The position numbers were made by a program, and so were the translations under genes. From Acanthaster planci (Eukaryota; Echinodermata; Asteroidea; Valvatida; Acanthasteridae), in the NCBI RefSeq assembly GCF_001949145.1, contig NW_019091362.1, positions 1,955,302-1,995,660 of the forward strand: 40,359 nucleotides of DNA, written 5' to 3'. This document shows positions 17,958 to 29,966 of the stretch, piece by piece. Under the pieces are notes generated by a model. That model was not told where the DNA came from. It ran no database searches and worked only from the letters and a program-made list of their open reading frames with translations. Within the stretch, counting starts at the first letter, position 1, and the number at the start of each line of letters is the position of its first letter.

Positions 17958-17962
17958 ATTAA
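17958..17962 (+). CDS. Possible terminal exon of gene A giving Asp-stop (low confidence)
   Basis: A good acceptor (tttttattgctctcaccag) precedes ATTAAACGG. Continuing phase 1 from 17095 gives G|AT then TAA, a protein ending GSGSD. The exon-like stretch to 18003 ends in donor gtgagt and is open in another frame (IKRGESKENGFESAP) that would join the 19331 exon in phase, but that frame does not match the upstream exon. Two models therefore remain. Confidence 0.3.
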
Positions 17963-18101
17963 ACGGGGAGAGTCGAAAGAGAACGGATTCGAATCAGCAC
18001 CAGGGTGAGTGTACTAACGCAGAAAAAGAGGCGTATTAAATTGACCCAGTCGCTATCTCAAATTCTTTCACTCAATGTTCATAATCAAGCAACAGGGCAG
18101 A

Positions 18102-18383
18102 GCACCTCTAGGGAAAACGTGTTTTTTCTGATTTTTATCTGTTCAAATTATCTGCACAAGGGTTTATCCATCAACACAGGGTAAGGGTTCTCCTCGATTT
18201 TTCTGTTTTCTCCTCAATGACGCAATCTGCATTCAAAATTTGCATCTTGCCACTAACAAAAAAAGCCCTTTTTCGTTTGTTATAATTGAGCTTTGAAGAA
18301 AAATGACACTGCGTTCGATTTGGATGCTTCCATATTTATTTGAACAGATAAAATCAGAGAAAACATGTTTTCCTTAGGGGTGC
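18102..18383. mobile_element. DNA-transposon-like element with about 48-bp inverted termini
   Basis: GCACCTCTAGGGAAAACGTG at the left end and its inverted relative AACATGTTTTCCTTAGGGGT at the right end extend through TCTGATTTTTATCTGTTCAAAT versus ATTTGAACAGATAAAATCAGA. The 282-bp element has no coding capacity. No certain target duplication was seen. Confidence 0.7.
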
Positions 18384-19330
18384 TTTTTAATAACAGCGAG
18401 TTGTTCCTCAACGAAGAGTTCAATTAACTTATATAAACAGAACTATAGTTTCGCTTCTGGCATAGAACGCAGGAGTGAAAATTCCATTGATTTGTGAGCG
18501 ATTCCCGCTTAGAAGCTCTAGTATTTAGTGTCTTAGGTAAAGCCCTGTTAAAAAGGGAGAGAAATAACAAGATTAGTTGAGAGTTTCAACATATTCATCC
18601 TAAAGGATTTGTCGTAATTTTGAAATGTAATGTGACGTATCATGGTGGTGCAGCCCCGTGTGCTTTTGGTCGATAAATTCAGTAAAAACATAATGAATAA
18701 CTCACCGGTCAAATGTCGGGAATTTGTTCAGGAAAATCAAAGTGAAAATGTTTCTGGATTTATGTTTTGTACTGCGTTTTGTTCCTCTTTAGATTCTGTG
18801 AACTTTGCAGGATCCTTGGAGGACACACGACATTGAATGCGTTTTGATGGTTGCATTTAGATCTATTAATTTTTCGCGAAATTTATGGAAAAATTTCTTT
18901 CTATCGGTATTGGTTTTAAACTGTCGGTTGATTTCTCTGCATAATAATGTTGCCATTTGAAATATGGGTGTGATATTTCTGCAGTAAATTTATTTCAGTT
19001 AAATTTCATTTTTTTTTGCTATTCTCAATTTGAAGTAATGTACATGTAAGATGTACTGGCCTATGTTGCCTTTAGTTAAATGAAAATAGAATCAAAGGTT
19101 GAATTTGAACACGTTTCACGGATCACATATTCTTAGCATTTCGGTAACATAAAATATTATGTTTATGGCGGTCACTTTATTGCATTGTATGTAGAACCTA
19201 TCCAAACAAAATATGCGTTTCCATTACATTACATTCAAAATTAACGTTTATGTATTCCATATGGTAATTTTTTCAATAGATTGTCATATCCCGGTGTAAA
19301 TTTTGTGTGGACTGTGTTCTTCTTTTTTAG

Positions 19331-19470
19331 ATACCCAAATGGTATGCTTCAGTATGAAGGCAGTCCAAGCCGGTATAGCGATGTTTTATTTGCTGATCAC
19401 ATTATTGTCACCAGAGACAAGAATATCGTGCCTTCCAGGCCAACAACGAATGAATAATGTCCACTTTTAG
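19331..19470 (+). CDS. Possible last exon of gene A
   Basis: A strong acceptor (tgtgttcttcttttttag) is followed by sequence open in two frames. In phase 1, matching the exon at 17063, it reads G|AT, TQMVCFSMKAVQAGIAMFY, LLITLLSPETRISC and stops at TAG 19468-19470; the 16-18 residue hydrophobic stretch could be a membrane or GPI-type tail. In the alternative frame it reads YPNGMLQYEGSPSRYSDV and onward to TAA near 19452, which would need the 17958 exon in a different phase. Either is plausible; transcript evidence would decide. Confidence 0.35.
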
Positions 19471-19611
19471 AAAACACTGTTTCCGTTGTAACCAATGAAG
19501 TTTCAGTCTTGCGGATTTCACATCATTTTCTAACTTTCGAGAGTTTATAGGCCTATCGTAAGAAAAGTATTTTGTTGAGTATAACTGAAATACTGCACTG
19601 AATCTTGTGTG

Positions 19612-20432
19612 AAACTTGGAGGAAGAACGCAAGAGTTAAAACCCTGGCACTTGAAAGTGCACGGTCGCGGCCCGGTGAGACAAAACTTCATCATAGAAAG
19701 CAGTCCAAGAATTCCCTTTACTGACTTCAGCTTAGCTGGACAAGAGGGCCAGTAATATCCAAGCGACATTTTGTGGTGTCTTGCTTGTAATTAATTACAA
19801 CGTATCGCTGTGACCGGGAAACAGAGAAAAGAATTTTAAAAATCGCGAATCAGCTTTGCTACACTGTTGCACTATCCACGAAATATTTGTAATTTTAATA
19901 TTTGTCCCTCCAAAGCATCAGTTTTCGAAGACTTGGTACGAATTTGGCTAAGACTGGCCAACAACATGGTGACCACCCCTGGAAAGCTAAGTTTATAACG
20001 GACAAAATGATCTTCATCACAAGAAGTGATCATGAGATCTCTTAAATTAAAATTCTGTGTAAAGGACGTAATAAAAATGAATCAAATAAAACAAACTGAT
20101 CTTAAAAACAACTTGACAATTTGTTCCCAAAATAACTCCACATGAAAGCGTTCGAGAAGGGCAAGAACTGCAAATGAACATTTAGGGCACATGGCCTGAC
20201 GCAAGCAATTGCGTAAGTGTTAAATTTGATGTTGTGAGATCACACCAAGCGCCAACCAAAACATGAATATTCAGTTTCCTATATCTCAGTACACAAAGTT
20301 TTAAGGGTAGTGATTACCAGCGAAAAATTGCAGCAGCGATCTGAGGGCATGCCAGAAAGCGGTCATTGGCCAGATGTTATGGCCCGGGCAGTTCAAACTC
20401 CTTCTGTGTCTTTCCTCCATGTGTGAACCTTG
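19612..20432 (+). repeat. Diverged direct repeat, copy 1 (partner 25386-26327)
   Basis: Shared words in the same order include GGAGGAAGAACG, GGGCCAGTAA, GTAATTAATTACAACG/GTAATTAACTACAACT, ACGAATTTGGCTAA, ACTGGCCAACAACATG, GCATGCCAGAAAGCGG and GGGCAGTTCAAACTCCTTCT. No coding potential is conserved between the copies, so it is a transposon fragment or an old segmental duplication. Confidence 0.75.
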
Positions 20433-20910
20433 TTTGCTCCCAAGGTAAATCTTCGAATACTTTAAAAAATAGTCTGCTTGGAAGCGAGAGCAATCAAGGT
20501 TAAGGTCGGAAAGTGTCAATTCAATTTGTTTCTGTAGACAATATGTCAAGCCTTCGAGTACACACATCTGGCTTAACAACGGGGAAGCGTCGCCTCTAAC
20601 TTCTACGCGTAGCATTCGCATTGAAGAATTTAAATGAAAAGCGTGACTGCACGTCAACCCTGTGATAACGTAATTGTGCACAAAAGATAACACGAAATAC
20701 CACAATTTTTAAACAAAAATTTCGCAGGACATTGCCATGGTGAATGAAGCCCACTTTGTTACGAAATGGCCCATTCACATACACTTGCAGTAACGAAAAG
20801 CGATACGCGGTAATGGCGCGCGATAAATTGCGTTTTTACACGGCAGCGGAAACCCGTCCAGTTTTATGTTAACGATAGTCCACAGCACTATTGAAGTAGC
20901 ACCCAGACCA

Positions 20911-21324
20911 TGACGTCATGTCCAGCTAGAAGGCTGATTGATATAAGCGAGGTATCTTTGGGAAAATTGCTCTTCTTGCAGCGATTTATCGAGCGACTGT
21001 GCAGTTCGTCCGTTCTGAATTTGAACAACCTGAAGAAAATGTTGTGGTTTTGACCGCGCCGAATTCCGTTACAGCGAACATATGTAAATAGGTCTTATAT
21101 GTGCTATTTCAGACACTAGTAATTCCCGTAGTCTGGGCAGTTCGTGGAGTGACGAAGGAATGCAAGTGGCCGGCTACCGCGCCGAAGCCCTCTTTAGAGG
21201 GGAGGTTTGCCTGGGGGACGCCTAGCTCTGCTCGACGTGGCCAAGAAATGATATTTCCCCTTTTTGTTCACAAAGCAGCTGTTGAACACTGGAAATACTG
21301 AGAAATGAGCAGTTTAGTAATAAA
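20911..21324 (+). promoter_or_regulatory. Weak candidate small transcription unit: CRE, TATA-like box, poly(A) signal
   Basis: TGACGTCA (20911-20918) is a perfect CRE palindrome; GATATAAG lies about 25 bases downstream. A possible donor (CATATgtaaat, about 21080) and acceptor (gtgctatttcag, ending 21111) precede a 36-codon open stretch (TSNSRSLGSSWSDEG) and AATAAA at 21319-21324. No ATG-initiated protein of note results. Each signal is short and could be chance. Confidence 0.2.
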
Positions 21325-22559
21325 GATGAAATACAGTCCACACAGTATTCAGACCATTTGATATCGATCAAGTGTTATTTTTGGTGAAGGGATTAAGTTT
21401 TTTTTTAGATATTATTAGTTCATCACAATTTTCTGGTATTGGATTTGAGCAGAATAAAGTACGCAAGCAATGATTCGTTTGTGTGTCTTGTGTGTAAAAA
21501 CTAAGTAATCAATGTTGAGCATCTTTTTTTTGCATAAGTTCAGTCTTCTCCTTCACGACTCGTTCACTGCGCCAGCTATAAATTGTTGCGTCCGTGAAGT
21601 ATGCAAATGAAATCTATTTGTTTGAAGACAGACAATCTAGGCTTTTGCAAACGACATTCAAAATGCAACAATGCCCTATGGTAAATTTGATTATGAGCAT
21701 GTGCCAAAGCTAAGCTCAGTATCACACTGTGATTCTGAATATCCTTGATGTAGATATTGGAAGCTATATGGTTGGTTATCACGGCAATCAATCTTGAGCT
21801 GTCAATCAGAGCTTTTATCTTTCCCGGTTATTTTCAACACTTAAGTTTCAGGAGCTGATCGCAGGTGGCAGGGGCGTTAATCCTAGGAAAGGGGAGGTAC
21901 TGTATATTGTCCCCAATTTCTGGCAGGAGGGGTGGGCTGTTGAATTATTCCTCAACATTTTCGTGCTTGAGAGCAACAGTTAAGGCAGAATTTATCGGTC
22001 TTCCCAACAACAAGAATGTGTTTATTGGCACCGACCAATAAGAAAATAAAAATGGATTTAACATCTGCATCATGAACAGCGCCCCGTAGGGTCAGTACCA
22101 AGCCGACCCCGTAGCTCTCCAAATTCCTCTTGGTTGAGAATTTTGTGAATTTACGTCATCCCCCCTCCCTTAGTCGGTCTCTGGCACAAATTCATCTCTG
22201 AAATTGCCGTACTTTGACTATTCCAAACGAGAAAAAGCAGTTTTCACGCCAACAGTGGCTGTCGGAACGTTCAGTTTGAATGGCACTATATTCAGTATCT
22301 CTGTCTCCACTAATAGGACACTGGATATAAATACCCAACATTAGGCCTACTTACCTGTATCGGTAACTAAGGAAGGGCTTATTCGATTCAGTCATTTTGG
22401 CGAGCAAAATTTGTACAGAAGTGGCGACGAGGATTTCAAGGGTCACCGCGTGCACAACTGGCGTACGTTTATCATGTGCGAACAGCATGACGATAAAACT
22501 TAACACAGGAGGCCTACGTGTTTTGTAAAGAGTTATCCACTCCAGTCCCGCACACTCTC

Positions 22560-22593
22560 CTGAGGACGGCCAGAGCGCACTGGCCGAAACGTC
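22560..22593 (+). other. Hammerhead-ribozyme-like core (possible Penelope-like element relic)
   Basis: CTGAGGA (22560-22566) fits the CUGANGA core. GGCCAG, loop AGCGCA, CTGGCC forms a perfect 6-bp stem II, and GAAAC then GTC follows (22586-22593). This arrangement resembles hammerhead motifs carried by Penelope-like retroelements. Stems I and III are not convincing, one extra C precedes stem II, and no element body was recognised, so self-cleavage is doubtful. Confidence 0.4.
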
Positions 22594-22958
22594 GAGTTAG
22601 CACTCACCGGTTCTTTTAAGAACCTCACTTCGCCCAAAAGAGATTTATTCCATGGTGTACCCGCAAACCCACTTCTCATTATCCGGATTCCTTTTTTTCT
22701 GGGGACAGCCGAAAATTCTACATTTAACACACTTAAATCAGAGGTAGAACTTTCAGATTAGGACTTATCAATGTTTCCCTCCTGTGACGAATAGTGAAAC
22801 TTTGACCCAAACAGTCACTTTTAAACTCCGACACAAGCAACATGTCTTAACCCTAATGTACATTTATCATGTAAAAACGTACTTGTAAGTAAAGTAAGTA
22901 AGTAAATGACGGGGTACTTGGTTTTAAGGAAGTTTAATAGAATATGGGCTATTCACCC

Positions 22959-23030
22959 GACAAATTTCGCGCACTGGGATTGGTCAAGGCGTTGCAAACT
23001 CTTGGGGGCGCACTATTGTGAAACGCCTGT
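22959..23030. repeat. Repeat copy shared with about 28940-29010
   Basis: ATTGGTCAAGGCGTTGCAAA then CTCTTGGGGGCGCACTA here corresponds to ATTGGCCAATGTATTACAAA then CTCTTGGTGGCGCACTA near 28952. It is a short dispersed repeat with no coding content. Confidence 0.55.
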
Positions 23031-25385
23031 TGTGGTGTTTGTTTCAGTTTCAATCCCTATCTGCGCTGTAGGAGGGATTGTGTAACTTCATTACATATAT
23101 CGTTGCCGTAGCCTCCGCGTTTTCCTGCTAAGATTTAAGTGTAAAAATCCGAATAAATCCATGGGTGGTTATGGCATTTGTCAGTTGAGATGTGCATTGA
23201 CCGTGTTCAACTGAGGTAATATGAACGTGCCTTTGAAGGATGAGGCAAACTTTGGGGGCTTTGGGTACCCTTTTGGAAGGAAGAGGGAGGGAACTCTACT
23301 CCTTTTGGTGTTCACAGCCTCCTCTTACCCCAGGGGTCGGGTTCATTAATCCTGTTTTCATTAGTGCTCATTAGTGCTTTCGAGACAGTACTCTGGTTTG
23401 TGAGAGGTATCCCAATTGGTGTGGCCATATACTGAAGAATCACAACTTAAAAATGAAAAACGAGGAATACTGTGCGCGAACCGGAGGAAAATTGAGGGTG
23501 GTCGTGTATTTTACAAGCCACATGAAACTTCTGGTTGACCTACCTTATAACAGAGCCTGGGGAAAATTCGTCCTGCGGCAATACTTTCTCTAATTTCGTA
23601 ACGACGGGTGCTTAAGTTATCATGCCAAGTCTTTAGGAGTGTTCTTGCTGAAATCTCATAGTCATGTTGATACAGTTTTTATAAAAATCTGAAGTGTTGT
23701 TTCATTTTAATGAATTTTCCCGTCCATTGACTTTCAGGACCATGACGGTAGGTTCTTGAGCACTGAACGGAAATCTAACCGGCGTTACTGACTACCTCGC
23801 AAAAATACAATGACCAGCCGGCTTCCTTTAAACAACATTATTCACAAGATCAAGGATATTATAGAACCTCTTAAATAATTTGTTTAAGGCATGGCATTGC
23901 TTCAGTTCAATTCAAAAGAAAGGTTAGTTTCAGTTCGACATTGTTTGGTCGTTCGTGGAGACATTCCCCGGCACTGGTATAAAAATAGGCCATGGGCTAT
24001 ACGAGTTTCCGCTCATTGAAATATAACAATTTTCTGATTATATGAAATTCGGGCATGATGCTGTTATTTTGGTTTAGCCATTCATCAGTCGCTAAGTGGA
24101 AAAGCGAATTAAATGTCAGCATGAGTAGGCAGGCATGGTTCAGTGGATATTTTCATGGAGATGTGAAGCACATGAAGCGACTGTAAGAAATCGCTTTAAA
24201 AGTGTCACAAGTTTCACCCATAATGTAAACAAAAAAGCGTTGCTACTGTTTTGCGCCAGAAAACGAGACCCAGGGTAACTGAGTGTGCCATTGATTCATT
24301 GATTTGTTTGTACAAAATGAAACACTAAAATCGATGGTAATTAGTCATGAGCAAAATGTCAGCAGTGCTGATCTAGAAGTTTAGCCTTGGTTGGGAGGAC
24401 AACTTTACGGTTGACAATGGAAAGCAATTATCTCTGAAAAGAGATCTCCGTGGGAACTGCAAAATGGTATGTTGTGAACTATAAACACTGACACTTGTTG
24501 ATCGCTCATCCAAGGCCCTCATATAGCACAAACGTTGCAGATATAGCTTTTTGTCTCATGTGGGAACGATGTCTGAATTCATAATATGAATATAATATAT
24601 TATAGCACCGAAAAAAGCACTGCGAGTAACGACAAATGTAGGTTTTCCCGTCCAATTTCGGAAAATGCTCGATCTAATTTGTTAACAAAAATTCAATTTT
24701 GCGAAGGTTTTGAAAACGACTTAAAACCTTGTTTCATGTTCGCAATAACAGGTAGTCGACCTCGTTTTGCATTCTTGAAATAAATGACAGTGCATTACGT
24801 TTTTAAGGGTTATAAAAACGTGACTGGGATTTTGGATTGACGTATTCCTTGCCAATTACAACAACCGTGCATTCTTTTTCGCTAAAAATCGGCCTTTTAC
24901 CGTGACCCTTCAGACGAGAGTACTCTGTTTTATTTGCTGTAATTCAAAAGGGCGAAACATACAAGGCTGCACAAATCATGACACCAATTTGATAATAAAT
25001 GTCATGTTGCTCATGAATGCATATAGTGTGTTTGTTGCAGCAAAAGAAGGGAGGTTCCCTCAGCACTGGTGTTTATATAGGATTCCTACTATAGTCGATA
25101 TGTTTCCAAAGACAACATGAATGGTTTGTTTCAATCATGGTTATTCAAACATTTAACCAATCAACTACACACGTCAAAGTATGTAAGTTCTATTAGCACA
25201 CCTAGTTCAGCAAAGAATTCTAATTCCTGACCAGGCATACGTTAAGTAACACTTCCCGCGACATCGTCCCCATATTTTGCGAAGTAGATTGAGTTTAAAT
25301 CAAGACGAATGCGGATTACAAAGGTGCATTAAATTTCGTGCAAAAATGAATGTCATATTGGGAAATTGAACGCTGACTTTATACA

Positions 25386-26327
25386 ACCACGGAGGAAGAA
25401 CGGGGAGGGAGGTACAACTCTGGCAATTCAAAGTGCTCGATGAGCGTGGGCGCTGGGTCAGACGGACAATAGTAAACATTCCAAACATGTCCGACTGCCT
25501 GTTGCTTAGCCCATGGAGGAATAAAACTTGCTTAGCCGTACAAGTGGGGCCAGTAACATCCTGGTAGTATTTGGTGTGTTTGTTTGTAATTAACTACAAC
25601 TTGTCACCGTGACCAGAGCGAAAACCTCTAACATTAGGCCTAGGCCTACCTTTGTCATTGTAAATAATCTGTTTTATTTTGATACACTATTCCATTATCC
25701 ATGCAATGTTGGTAAGTTTATTTTGTCTCTCCAAAACATCAGTTTTCAAAGTCTTTGTACGAATTTGGCTAAAACTGGCCAACAACATGTTGACCACCAC
25801 TGGACATTTACGTTCATAACAAACAAAATGCGCTTTTTTATCTCAAGGAGTGATTATAACATCTCATAAAATACCTTTTTGTATGAAGTCCGTAATAAAA
25901 ATGAGTCAAATGAAATACAACATCTTATAAACAACTTCGCTATTTATTCCAAAAATAACTACAGAAGAAAGCGTTCGGTAAGGGCAATTACTGTACGTGA
26001 CCACTTAGAGCGCACACCCTAATACAAGAAACTGCGCAAGCATTAAATTTGATGTTGTTTTAGCATCATACCAAGCGCCAACGATGGCATGAATATTCAA
26101 ATTCCTATACTGTAACACACAACATTTTCAGGACGCAGATTACATGCTAAAAATCGCGGCAATGATCATGCAGTACAAAGGGGCTTATGGTTGTGAAACA
26201 GGTGGCACACAGCAAGCATTCGCTGCGCTCTGGCCATATACATACCGGGCATGCCAGAAAGCGGTAATTGGCCAGATGTTACAGCCCGGGCAGTTCAAAC
26301 TCCTTCTGTGTCCCTCCTCCTTGACGC
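25386..26327 (+). repeat. Diverged direct repeat, copy 2 (partner 19612-20432)
   Basis: The order of shared words is the same as in copy 1, with an extra ~85-bp segment (around 26165-26250) before GCATGCCAGAAAGCGG. Similarity ends after CTCCTTCTGTGTC. Confidence 0.75.
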
Positions 26328-28527
26328 AACTGAATGCACCCTCATTGAAACAGAATTTAGAGTTTGTTAAATACAAACGGGAATTTGAATGTTCGTTCTA
26401 TTTCGCTTGAAAACGAATGCTACTATAATTAATTCATTTGCACATTTTCCGAAATTGGCCGGGGAAACCTATATCAATATGATGATATTTTCAAAAGATC
26501 TCGCTGGGATACAAGTACTTGGCATATCACAAGACAGAAATTGCTGTTCTTACTCAGTCTGGCAGACATGTTGGAATAATATAGGAATGGCTTTGAGGGC
26601 TTTTCTATAAAGCCATGAAATTTGATTATCATTTGAACTTCGGTAATTGTACTGTGTTCGTCGCGCTTGTTTCCATTCTTTATTTGGTCAGGAAACTTGT
26701 TTAAAGACTTCTTTATTTGTTCGCTATGGGATCTTATATGTAGAGTTCATTACCCTGGAGTCGGCGAGGAGATTAAAACGCGTCGATTTATTCGACACAC
26801 TTGTAATAACAGATTTATGTTCAACATTCAATGGGACATTGGAAACCAATGAATACGCCAATAATATAACACAATTGTTTACCATTTTACGCATCAAGAA
26901 ACGTCCACCTGGCTAGGTTAGAACAAAAGAATTTACACGATCATGAAGTAAATCGATGTAATAGGGGTACAGGGACACATTTTGGAATACGAGTAAAAAC
27001 AAAGGGTCGCATCGACCTATCCTAGGCCCCATAAATAGATCTATGATACGAGGAATGAGGTCAGTCAAAATACCGTTTTACTGCAGCTGATCCCAAACTA
27101 TTTTTTTTGAACTAAAAGGAATATGTTCAGCTCAATGGACTTGTTCATATCAATTCCCTGTAAACAAAGGTAGCTAAGTCTTTAGAGCAACTTTAAAAAG
27201 AGTCAGCTGATAACGAATTATATTCCACCATATCAAAAACAGTAACTAAATGCTCAAGGGAGAATTTAAACATCTGATTTGCATTCACGTCTGTAGCCGT
27301 AGCAGTGTGGGGAAGTAAGAGGCTCCCATACACCTCTCCTTCAAGAAAATAATACGTAAAAATACTCTTTTTCAAAGGCGAGTAATGCTATTTTTTTGTA
27401 CATTACTTTCCCTTAAAAAGCATGTAAAATGCTCTTAATAATAGACTCACCCTAAGAATTGTATCAAAAGTTCCACAAAAAATGAGAAATTTCTGCATGT
27501 TCACCGCTGGAAAATTTGGTTAAGATCTCTGTTTTTTCTCACGTAGATGAATGTGGGGCAACTCTCAGGCAAGGGTTTTTGCAATTCAATGAATTCTAAA
27601 TGACGTCCTAGAGAAAATTACATAAACACACATGATATACACAAAAAACCACAAAAGATTTAAAAAAAAAAATTATTTTAGAGGGTATGATCCAGCCTCG
27701 GTCATTAAAAGGGTCCCCGTTGATCAACAAAAGTACACAACCTCAATAAAGCAAGTGCATAAAATAAAATAGCAGGAATACCTGTGCCTATAGTTTCTGA
27801 AAAAATAGATTCCTATGTGCCTGTTTGTGTCACACGAATCTGGATCACGATCAGGGATCCCGAAGCCGGCCCACTCAATCCATCAGGTGGGTTCTTGTGT
27901 TAATGAACCAAGGATTGATTGATTGTTCTCTTTGAAACAAACAATGTGATACGTTGGACGATCCTTCCCTGACCAGTTGTAGGAATACAGGGTGGATTCG
28001 ATTTCTTGTTTTGGGGCAAATCAAGAAAAGATATTTTCGTCAATCAAGGACAGTCGGCTCAATAAATTCTGTTGGAATGCTTTGACCAGCTCTCTTTGTT
28101 ATTCAGACCTTGAGTATCACATTGGGCGCGAATTGTGTCTAGCCGCGCAGGTGTTGATGTACCGCAAGGCTAACATAAAAACACTTGAAGCGGTAGGATT
28201 AACCATGATATGATAACAGCGGACATAACATGACCCCAGCCAAATTTTCGTAAAACCAAACTAAGTAAAATTGCAGACATAACATCGCAAGAACAAGATC
28301 GCTGAGAAAATATCTTTTTTTTTTCTTTTAAAAAGAACTCTGATAAAGCTGGACTGCGTAAATTTGTTTTGTTTTTGACCACGGAAGTAGGTCAAAGCGG
28401 TCGTATCGACTGCTTGTTGTCCTTGTTACAGCTTGGTCTTGAAACTGTCTATATAAACAAATTTTTTACGAGAAAAGTACAATGTGGTTTGATTGTGTAG
28501 GAATTATGACTGTCAGTGATTTGCGCC

Positions 28528-28896
28528 NNNNNNNNNNNNNNNNNNNNNNNNNNNNNNNNNNNNNNNNNNNNNNNNNNNNNNNNNNNNNNNNNNNNNNNNN
28601 NNNNNNNNNNNNNNNNNNNNNNNNNNNNNNNNNNNNNNNNNNNNNNNNNNNNNNNNNNNNNNNNNNNNNNNNNNNNNNNNNNNNNNNNNNNNNNNNNNNN
28701 NNNNNNNNNNNNNNNNNNNNNNNNNNNNNNNNNNNNNNNNNNNNNNNNNNNNNNNNNNNNNNNNNNNNNNNNNNNNNNNNNNNNNNNNNNNNNNNNNNNN
28801 NNNNNNNNNNNNNNNNNNNNNNNNNNNNNNNNNNNNNNNNNNNNNNNNNNNNNNNNNNNNNNNNNNNNNNNNNNNNNNNNNNNNNNNNNNNNNNNN
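28528..28896. other. Assembly gap (369 N)
   Basis: Run of N in intergenic sequence. The right flank contains the repeat shared with 22959. Confidence 0.95.
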
Positions 28897-29716
28897 AAAT
28901 TTGTCGATCCAATGCGCGTTTGGAAAGGGTCTACAATTTTTGCGCGTTATGATTGGCCAATGTATTACAAACTCTTGGTGGCGCACTACTGTAAATCGCC
29001 TGTATTCTTTGTTGTTGTTGTTCTTTGTTGTTTTTGCTTCCCTTTGGTTTCCTTAACACCCTTACGACACCAGCTCGGTAACATTATTCAGAAATGCAAC
29101 GTAGCCCCAGTATGGCGGTGACTAGTCACGTGGCTACTTTGCATTGCAAATTTTAGAAACTGCATCTATGTTAGTAGCTATGTGATGTTCATTACGTACA
29201 TCGGGTATGTTTGTCAATTAATCACCTTGTGGGAGCCTACCACATGCCAATTGAGCCTCTGAAACTTTGGAAGGGAGTGGAGTCGTCCCAACACCTAGAC
29301 ACGGGGTAATGCGTAATGTTAAAATATATTACATGTATTTCAATAAATTGTGTAACTTGGACTAGGAGAAAACCAGCATGTGTGATACTATTACATGAAT
29401 ATTAACCTTATGTAGACTTCGTCAATTTTATGATAGAAGTCGCCATACATTTTGTATAATTCAGACCATCGAAACTATACTGCATAAATTGTGAGGATAT
29501 TGTCTTTTTGTTCTCCCACTGACGCACGTTTTGTTTGAGGAAAAGGAGTGTCGCGAGATGTCTTTGTACGTGGTCAAACGTTAATGTGGAGTTTTAAAAG
29601 ATAATTTTAGTAAATTATATCATAATCTGCGTCTCCTCCATGTCCAGTTAATCACTTTAAATCCTCCCTTTTGACATAGGAAAGGTCACCCCATTCGCTA
29701 CAGAAGCATCGACACG

Positions 29717-29780
29717 ATGGCGGTGTCAAGGACTCTACATGTAGTCCTGTTAGTTGCAGTAATAACGACCGTCGGCGCAA
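29717..29780 (+). CDS. Gene B exon 1: signal peptide
   Basis: The ATG at 29717 has A at -3 and G at +4. It reads MAVSRTLHVVLLVAVITTVG then A, a standard secretory signal with a hydrophobic core and small residues at the end. It ends GCA A|gtatat in phase 1, matching the phase of exon 2 (A|CG, Thr). The TATATAAAA word overlapping the donor is therefore probably not a promoter. No TATA box is evident upstream. Confidence 0.75.
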
Positions 29781-29966
29781 GTATATAAAAGTCCATTTCC
29801 ATATCTGGAAGAGAGTACATGTAAAAAGAATGTATGTATTTAAGTCACGAAATTTCACGTTGTCAGGTACACTCCTTTCAAGACCGATTTAAGATATTCA
29901 TGGGGATTACGAGACACATGACTAAAAATTTGATGATTTTTTTTTTACTATTGCATTTGCATGTAG

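Larger units (their letters stand above)
412..19470 (+). other. Gene A span: secreted WAP/antistasin mosaic gene with expanded basic microexon tail (5' end outside window)
   Basis: This is the extent of a spliced gene reconstructed by eye from acceptor/donor sites and reading frame. Every retained exon starts with the last two bases and ends with the first base of a codon (phase 1-1), the usual layout of shuffled extracellular modules. The order is linker, WAP, antistasin 1, linker, antistasin 2, acidic, basic, two short basic exons, linker, antistasin 3, acidic, basic, then a series of 24-33 nt Lys/Arg-rich exons. No start codon or signal peptide is visible, so the 5' part lies left of the window. 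WAP and antistasin-like repeats are cysteine-rich secreted modules found in protease inhibitors, so secretion is likely, although inhibition is not shown. The 3' end is ambiguous (see 17958 and 19331). Confidence 0.75.
19471..29716. other. Intergenic region with repeats; no convincing gene
   Basis: No exon with credible splice sites and domain content was found on either strand over about 10 kb. Open frames here are short and of random composition. The region holds two copies of a diverged repeat (19612 and 25386), a hammerhead-like motif (22560), a CCAAT-containing repeat pair (22959, 28940), an assembly gap (28528-28896) and a weak candidate transcription unit (20911-21324). The stretches 22700-25380 and 26330-28527 show nothing I can name. 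Confidence 0.6.

Noticed and set aside
26144-26410. 88-codon open frame (MLKIAAMIMQYKG)
   Set aside because: It overlaps the diverged intergenic repeat, and the frame is not kept in the other copy.
29781-29789. TATATAAAA as a TATA box for gene B
   Set aside because: It overlaps the donor of a well-supported signal-peptide exon that begins upstream, so it is more likely intron start than promoter.
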